A DNA stretch of 64,000 nt from positions 248,001 through 312,000 of the forward strand of contig NZ_WHUG01000006.1 in assembly GCF_009380215.1 (NCBI RefSeq), written 5' to 3'. Below, piece by piece: positions 60,253 through 64,000 of the stretch. The position numbers and the translations under genes are program-made. Within the stretch, counting starts at the first letter, position 1; the number at the start of each line of letters is the position of its first letter. Below the pieces are notes generated by a model. It saw only the letters and a list, made by a program, of their open reading frames with translations. It was not told where the DNA came from and searched no databases. Source of the DNA: Rugamonas aquatica. Lineage in GTDB: Bacteria > Pseudomonadota > Gammaproteobacteria > Burkholderiales > Burkholderiaceae_D.

Positions 60253-62145
60253 ATGATAACATCTTCGGGGGGCGCATTGTTTTCCAGACTCTTCACATCA
60301 GGCCTGTTGGCGCTGCGCCTTCGTGTTCTCTGGATGGGATTGTTGCTGTGCTGTTGCGCCGCGCCCACGCTGGCGCAGGTGTGCGCCGAGCCGGCGGATG
60401 GGCAGACCAGCTTGCGTGGATGCGTACACGCCCTCCCGGATGCGGCCGCCGCGCGCGTCCTGAACGCCCTCGGCCTGCCGGTGCTGACTGGCGGTGAGTG
60501 GTACCGCATCGATTTAGCCACCGCCGGCGGCAGGTATTTGCTCGACATCGGCCTTCCGGATGCCTACCGCGTGCAGGTCTATCAGCAGCAGGGCGGGCAG
60601 GTGCGCAGCGTGCTGGCCCTCGGCGCCGCCAGCACCTACACCGACCGTCCCGTTCAGCACCGCCGCCTGATGGCGCCGTTGTCGCTGGCGCCCGGCGCGG
60701 CCACGGTCTATGTCTATTATCACAGCCACGGCAAGATGTTGATGCAGGCGCGCCTGTGGAATGCCGACCAGCTCAACGCCAGCGATACCGAAGAGCATCT
60801 GTTCAGCGGCCTGGTGGTTGGCATCATGCTGGCGATGGTGCCGGTTGCGGTGCTCGGGCTCGGCGGCCAGCGCGCGCTGGGCTACCGCATGTATGGCGCC
60901 ATCGTGCTGACGAATATACTGTTCGTCGGCCAGGTCGAGGGATATAACTTCGCCTTCCTGTGGCCCGGTGCGCCAGCCTGGAATATGCTGGCGCCGGGCG
61001 CGCTGGGTGGGTTGTCGCTGATGGCGCATATCGGCTTCGCCATGGATTTCATGCAGATGCGAACGCGCATGCCGCAGCTGCTCCGCTGGCACAGGGCGCT
61101 GCTCGCGGTTTGCGTATTGACGGTCGCCGCGCACCTGGTCTACGAACTCGACACGCTGCTGACGATACAAATGCTGGCCTACTCGGGCTTGGGCTGCGCG
61201 GTCGCGTTCATCGGCGTGCGCCGGCGCATCGAAGCGGCGCGCTTCTATTTGCTGGGCACATCGATCCTGATGGTCATCCCGTTGATCCTGTTTATCTTCG
61301 TCGTTCTGGGCGTGCAGCTGGTGCCGTTTTTTTCCGTGCTGTCCTTCCCGAAATTCGGCGGCCTCGGCGAGACGCTGCTGTTCGGTGCGGCCGTCGTCAG
61401 CCAATTCCAGAAGTTCAATGCGCGCCAGGCCGAGAGCCGCCTGCTGCGCCTGGCCGAGGCCGAGCAACTGCTGCTGGCGGAACAAACCAAGCTGGCGGCC
61501 CTGGAGCAAGCCAACGAGCGCCTGCTGCGCCTGGCGTCGGCCAGCCACGACATCGCCCAGCCGCTGGCCTCGCTGCGGCTGGCGTTCAGCGCGATGGCGC
61601 CGCAGCACGGCCCGATCGCCGAGCATATCGATACCACGCTGGCCTATGCGCAATCCCTGCTCAAGGACCTCATCGAGCAGGCGCGGCAGGACCAGCGCCT
61701 GCCCGAGCCCATCGTGCTCACGTCCATGTTCGGGCAACTGGGGCAAGCCTTCCAGGCGGAGGCCAGCGTCAAGGGCCTGCGCCTGTCGGTGCGCGCCAGC
61801 GATGTGCGCGTGACCGGCTCGTCGTTGCTGTTGTACCGCATCCTTGCCAACCTGCTGGCCAACGCCGTGCGCCACACGCCCAGCGGACGCATCGTGCTCG
61901 GCACGCGGCGCCGTCCCGGCGGCGTCGAAATCCAGCTGTTCGACACCGGGCCAGGCATCCCCGCGCCCGCGCGCGAGCGGCTGTTGCAGCCGTTCGAGCA
62001 GGGCGGCCACAGCGAAGGCTTCGGCCTCGGCCTGTTCATCGTCAAGAACCTCTGTCAGCAGTGCGGCTATGCGCTGCGCATCGCGTCCACGCCGGGACGC
62101 GGCAGTTGCTTCGCAGTTTTCATCCCCTCAACGTTGATGTGTTGA
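60253..62145 (+). CDS. 7TM sensor histidine kinase with HDxxQP-type H-box
   Basis: About 630 residues from ATG 60253 (an earlier start at 60214 would overlap the divergent regulator). After a signal-like hydrophobic stretch there is a periplasmic domain (about 45-170) and seven membrane segments (about 180-385), the 7TMR-DISM layout. A coiled coil (LRLAEAEQLLLAEQTKLAALEQANERLL) leads to the H-box ASASHDIAQPLASLRL. The ATP-binding part has LLANAVRHTPSGRI (N), DTGPGIP (G1) and GFGLGLFIVKN (G2). It would phosphorylate the divergent LuxR-type regulator. Confidence 0.9.
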   Translation: MITSSGGALFSRLFTSGLLALRLRVLWMGLLLCCCAAPTLAQVCAEPADGQTSLRGCVHALPDAAAARVLNALGLPVLTGGEWYRIDLATAGGRYLLDIGLPDAYRVQVYQQQGGQVRSVLALGAASTYTDRPVQHRRLMAPLSLAPGAATVYVYYHSHGKMLMQARLWNADQLNASDTEEHLFSGLVVGIMLAMVPVAVLGLGGQRALGYRMYGAIVLTNILFVGQVEGYNFAFLWPGAPAWNMLAPGALGGLSLMAHIGFAMDFMQMRTRMPQLLRWHRALLAVCVLTVAAHLVYELDTLLTIQMLAYSGLGCAVAFIGVRRRIEAARFYLLGTSILMVIPLILFIFVVLGVQLVPFFSVLSFPKFGGLGETLLFGAAVVSQFQKFNARQAESRLLRLAEAEQLLLAEQTKLAALEQANERLLRLASASHDIAQPLASLRLAFSAMAPQHGPIAEHIDTTLAYAQSLLKDLIEQARQDQRLPEPIVLTSMFGQLGQAFQAEASVKGLRLSVRASDVRVTGSSLLLYRILANLLANAVRHTPSGRIVLGTRRRPGGVEIQLFDTGPGIPAPARERLLQPFEQGGHSEGFGLGLFIVKNLCQQCGYALRIASTPGRGSCFAVFIPSTLMC

Positions 62146-62149
62146 CAAA

Positions 62150-62171
62150 AAATACGGTGATTTCCGTATTT
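62150..62171 (+). terminator. Hairpin after the kinase gene
   Basis: AAATACGG (62150-62157) pairs with CCGTATTT (62164-62171), six-base loop, a few bases after the kinase stop. The T run is short, so it is a weak intrinsic terminator. Confidence 0.45.
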
Positions 62172-62251
62172 CCCCGCTGACCGGCGGTGACTACAGTAGC
62201 TGGGCCGATGGCGAACACCGCCATTCCATCTCAACCACTGGGGAAACCGTC

Positions 62252-62869
62252 ATGAAATCTTCCATCAAGCCCATGCTGTACGCGCTGGCCTTCGCCGCCG
62301 GCTGCAGCGCGCCGCTGGCATTTGCCGACACCATCACCTTCGACAATGCCGACCTGACCGGTGTCGCCGTGCGCCCGACCATCTTCACCACCCAGGGCTT
62401 CGTCTTCACCGCGATAGACCTTGAGTTGATCGGCGGCGGTGTCGAGCCGTATAGCAACGGCACCAATGTGCTCAAGTTCGGGCCGCGAGACAAGGTCTCG
62501 GGCATGGACATCAACGCGATCACGTTCCGCCGCCAGGACGCGGCGCTGTTCAATCTCAACAGCCTGGAGTTTTCGCCGGGCGCCTACGCCGGCAATAACG
62601 CCAAGATGGGCATCACGGGCGTGTTTGCCGATGGCACGACGACGTCGGGCTTTCTGACGTGGCACAACAGCAGCGGCTTGACGCATGTCGATTTAGAAGA
62701 CTGGACCAATCTGGCGTCGGTCGTCCTCACCGGCAATCTGCTGAGCCAGAGCTACGTCCAGGTGGACAACATCAATGTGTCGGCGGTGCCGGAGCCGACC
62801 ACCTACGCGATGCTGTTCGCAGGCCTGGGCTTGCTCGGCATCGTTGCCCGACGCGCCCAGCGCGCATGA
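62252..62869 (+). CDS. PEP-CTERM exported protein (205 aa)
   Basis: A signal peptide (MKSSIKPMLYALAFAAGCSAPLAFA) is followed by a beta-rich body (DTITFDNADLTGV, ITFRRQDAALFNLNSLEFSPGAYAG). The C-terminal sorting tag is VPEPTTYAMLFAGLGLLGIVARRAQRA: the VPEP motif, a hydrophobic helix and a basic end. PEP-CTERM proteins are exported and processed by exosortase, often with exopolysaccharide. The body looks like a small carbohydrate-binding-type sandwich; the ligand is unknown. Confidence 0.88.
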   Translation: MKSSIKPMLYALAFAAGCSAPLAFADTITFDNADLTGVAVRPTIFTTQGFVFTAIDLELIGGGVEPYSNGTNVLKFGPRDKVSGMDINAITFRRQDAALFNLNSLEFSPGAYAGNNAKMGITGVFADGTTTSGFLTWHNSSGLTHVDLEDWTNLASVVLTGNLLSQSYVQVDNINVSAVPEPTTYAMLFAGLGLLGIVARRAQRA

Positions 62870-62932
62870 ATTCATCACCGTGTACGCCCGGTCTGGCGTC
62901 CTAACCCGCTGTTCCAACCTGGAGAATTTAAA

Positions 62933-63619
62933 ATGAAGCACAACAAAAAACTGAGCACCATTGCCGCCGCGCTGCTACTGGCCGCCATCACCTTGCCAGC
63001 CATGGCCGGCACGCCCCTGGCCGGGCGCGACCAGTTCTTCCATGCGGTCTCGGCCAACGATGCGAATGCCGTCTATCTGTACGATGCCGACTACGACATC
63101 ACCTGGCTGCGCACCACCACCGGCGCCAATGTGATGACCTATAGCCAGGCCAACAGCTGGGCCACCCTGAACTGGGGCGGCTTGAGCGGATGGCATCTGC
63201 CGTCCGCGGGCAGCGTGTACGATTCCGACTTTTACCCCAGCACCGTCAAGGGCATAGGTTCCGACGCGGCCCATTTGTACTATGACATTCTGGGCAGCCA
63301 GCCTGCGGTCGATCATGACGGCAACCCGCAGACGGGCACGCACCCGCAAGGACCGTTCGGCGGCGCCGATGGCCTTCCGGCGATGGTCTGGCTGAACGGC
63401 CCCCATGCGACGCACTGGGATTACGGCTACAACTTCAGCTTCTTCGCCGGCATCAATGGCGAGGGTCCGCAGAACGGGCTGATCGGCGCCATGGCCGTGC
63501 GCAACGGCGACGTGCTGGCGGTGCCGGAACCTGAAACCTACGCCATGCTGCTCGGCGGTCTGGCGCTGGTAGGCTGCGTGGCGCGCAAACGCAAGGCGCA
63601 TGCGTCCACGGCGGTCTGA
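62933..63619 (+). CDS. PEP-CTERM exported protein with DUF1566/Lcl-like domain (228 aa)
   Basis: A signal peptide (MKHNKKLSTIAAALLLAAITLPAMA), then a body with YDADYDITWLRTTTGANVMTYSQANSWATLNWGGLSGWHLPSAG, a pattern seen in DUF1566/Lcl C-terminal-type domains (W-L...A..W......GWHLP). The tag VPEPETYAMLLGGLALVGCVARKRK is a PEP-CTERM signal. It follows the first PEP-CTERM gene by 63 bases with a good ribosome-binding site (GGAG), so the two probably form an operon. Confidence 0.88.
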   Translation: MKHNKKLSTIAAALLLAAITLPAMAGTPLAGRDQFFHAVSANDANAVYLYDADYDITWLRTTTGANVMTYSQANSWATLNWGGLSGWHLPSAGSVYDSDFYPSTVKGIGSDAAHLYYDILGSQPAVDHDGNPQTGTHPQGPFGGADGLPAMVWLNGPHATHWDYGYNFSFFAGINGEGPQNGLIGAMAVRNGDVLAVPEPETYAMLLGGLALVGCVARKRKAHASTAV

Positions 63620-63625
63620 TCGTAC

Positions 63626-63943
63626 TTGGTAAAGAAATCCGCTGTTCCTGATGGGGGGGCGGCGGATTTTTCTATCTTCGGCTGCGTTACTTTGACTGCG
63701 GCCCTGTATTCCATTGCGATTGGTTTGTCTTCTCGTAACGTCGCGATGTTTGGTGCTGGCGTGTTGCTGAGTTTCGTTTTCTCTGCGGCGTTCGGATTTC
63801 TTTCCACTCAACTTCCGCTTAAACATGCGCGCGCGTTTTCCTGTACGGCTATTGCTATCGTATTTGGAGTGCATATTATTGAGAGATATAGGCGTCACAT
63901 AGTCAATCAGAGAGAGTTCTTTGAATTTTTGAGAGCTGACTAG
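63626..63943 (+). CDS. Small membrane protein, unknown (start uncertain)
   Basis: A frame ending at 63943 encodes three hydrophobic segments (CVTLTAALYSIAIGL, VAMFGAGVLLSFVFSAAFGFL, FSCTAIAIVFGVHII) and a basic end RYRRHIVNQREFFEFL. It is less GC-rich than its neighbours. The TTG at 63626 overlaps a likely terminator, so the true start is probably downstream, such as TTG 63692 or ATG 63746. Function unknown. Confidence 0.5.
   Translation: MVKKSAVPDGGAADFSIFGCVTLTAALYSIAIGLSSRNVAMFGAGVLLSFVFSAAFGFLSTQLPLKHARAFSCTAIAIVFGVHIIERYRRHIVNQREFFEFLRAD
63634..63669 (+). terminator. Likely terminator after the PEP-CTERM genes
   Basis: AAATCCGC (63635-63642) pairs with GCGGATTT (63662-63669), followed by further T residues. 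The loop is long (19 bases) and G-rich. Confidence 0.5.
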
Positions 63944-63951
63944 GAGGAGTT

Positions 63952-64000
63952 ATGCATCCCGCCATCCTGCTTGAAGCCATCGGAGTATGTATCGCGTCGA
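63952..64000 (+). CDS. Start of a further gene, cut by the window end
   Basis: ATG 63952 follows AGGAGG at 63942-63947 with good spacing and reads MHPAILLEAIGVCIAS to the window end. Too short to assign. Confidence 0.5.
   Translation, partial: MHPAILLEAIGVCIAS

Overview
The window is a 64 kb piece of a GC-rich betaproteobacterial chromosome. The block rng-maf-rlmH-rsfS-nadD-hemF-purD-yebC, the PEP-CTERM proteins and the REP-like inverted repeats suggest an Oxalobacteraceae member (Massilia/Duganella type). This assignment is inferred from gene content; no search was run.

Layout. (1) 1-8 kb: truncated chemoreceptor, a secreted protein, a DHDPS-family/class II aldolase pair with a divergent XRE-cupin regulator, a TetR-controlled oxidoreductase/IMPase-like pair, a small exported protein and a diguanylate cyclase. 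(2) 8.1-11.1 kb: an McrB-like AAA+ NTPase and a PD-(D/E)XK partner, forming a two-gene restriction-type defence unit. (3) 11-34 kb: mostly housekeeping and metabolic genes (rng to yebC, a family 9 glycosyltransferase, PhoD-like phosphatase, DMT transporter, mgsA, quinone oxidoreductase, GlxA-type regulator, TonB receptor plus class V aminotransferase, pepN, fbp), ending in tRNA-Thr(CGU). (4) 34.0-50.3 kb: a genomic island inserted at that tRNA. It is bounded by a direct repeat of the tRNA 3' end plus flank at 33982-34020 and 50303-50340. It has a decayed P4-type integrase next to the tRNA, a kptA operon, a frameshifted alpA, an intact second integrase behind an array of DNA hairpins, and three defence-like cargo modules: a peptidase/DUF6941 operon, an ABC-three-component operon with an Mrr-like nuclease, and a methyltransferase-helicase-AlkB operon. 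(5) 50.4-59.4 kb: an orphan HigA-like antitoxin beside a wrecked toxin, an M15 peptidase with a small exported partner, a C58-like cysteine protease, membrane proteins including a DUF4239 protein, a winged-helix regulator, a GH19 muramidase/chitinase, and two DUF2589 proteins with small unknowns. (6) 59.6-64 kb: a divergent response regulator and histidine kinase, two PEP-CTERM proteins, a small membrane protein and a cut gene.

The best candidate for an undescribed system is the tightly overlapped operon 45936-50091. It holds a SAM-methyltransferase-like protein, a small superfamily-1 helicase, and a 743-residue protein whose last 180 residues are an AlkB-type Fe(II)/2-oxoglutarate dioxygenase behind a roughly 550-residue region I do not recognise. 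Also of interest are the three-gene operon 39156-40529 and the DUF2589/GH19 gene run 55.9-58.7 kb.
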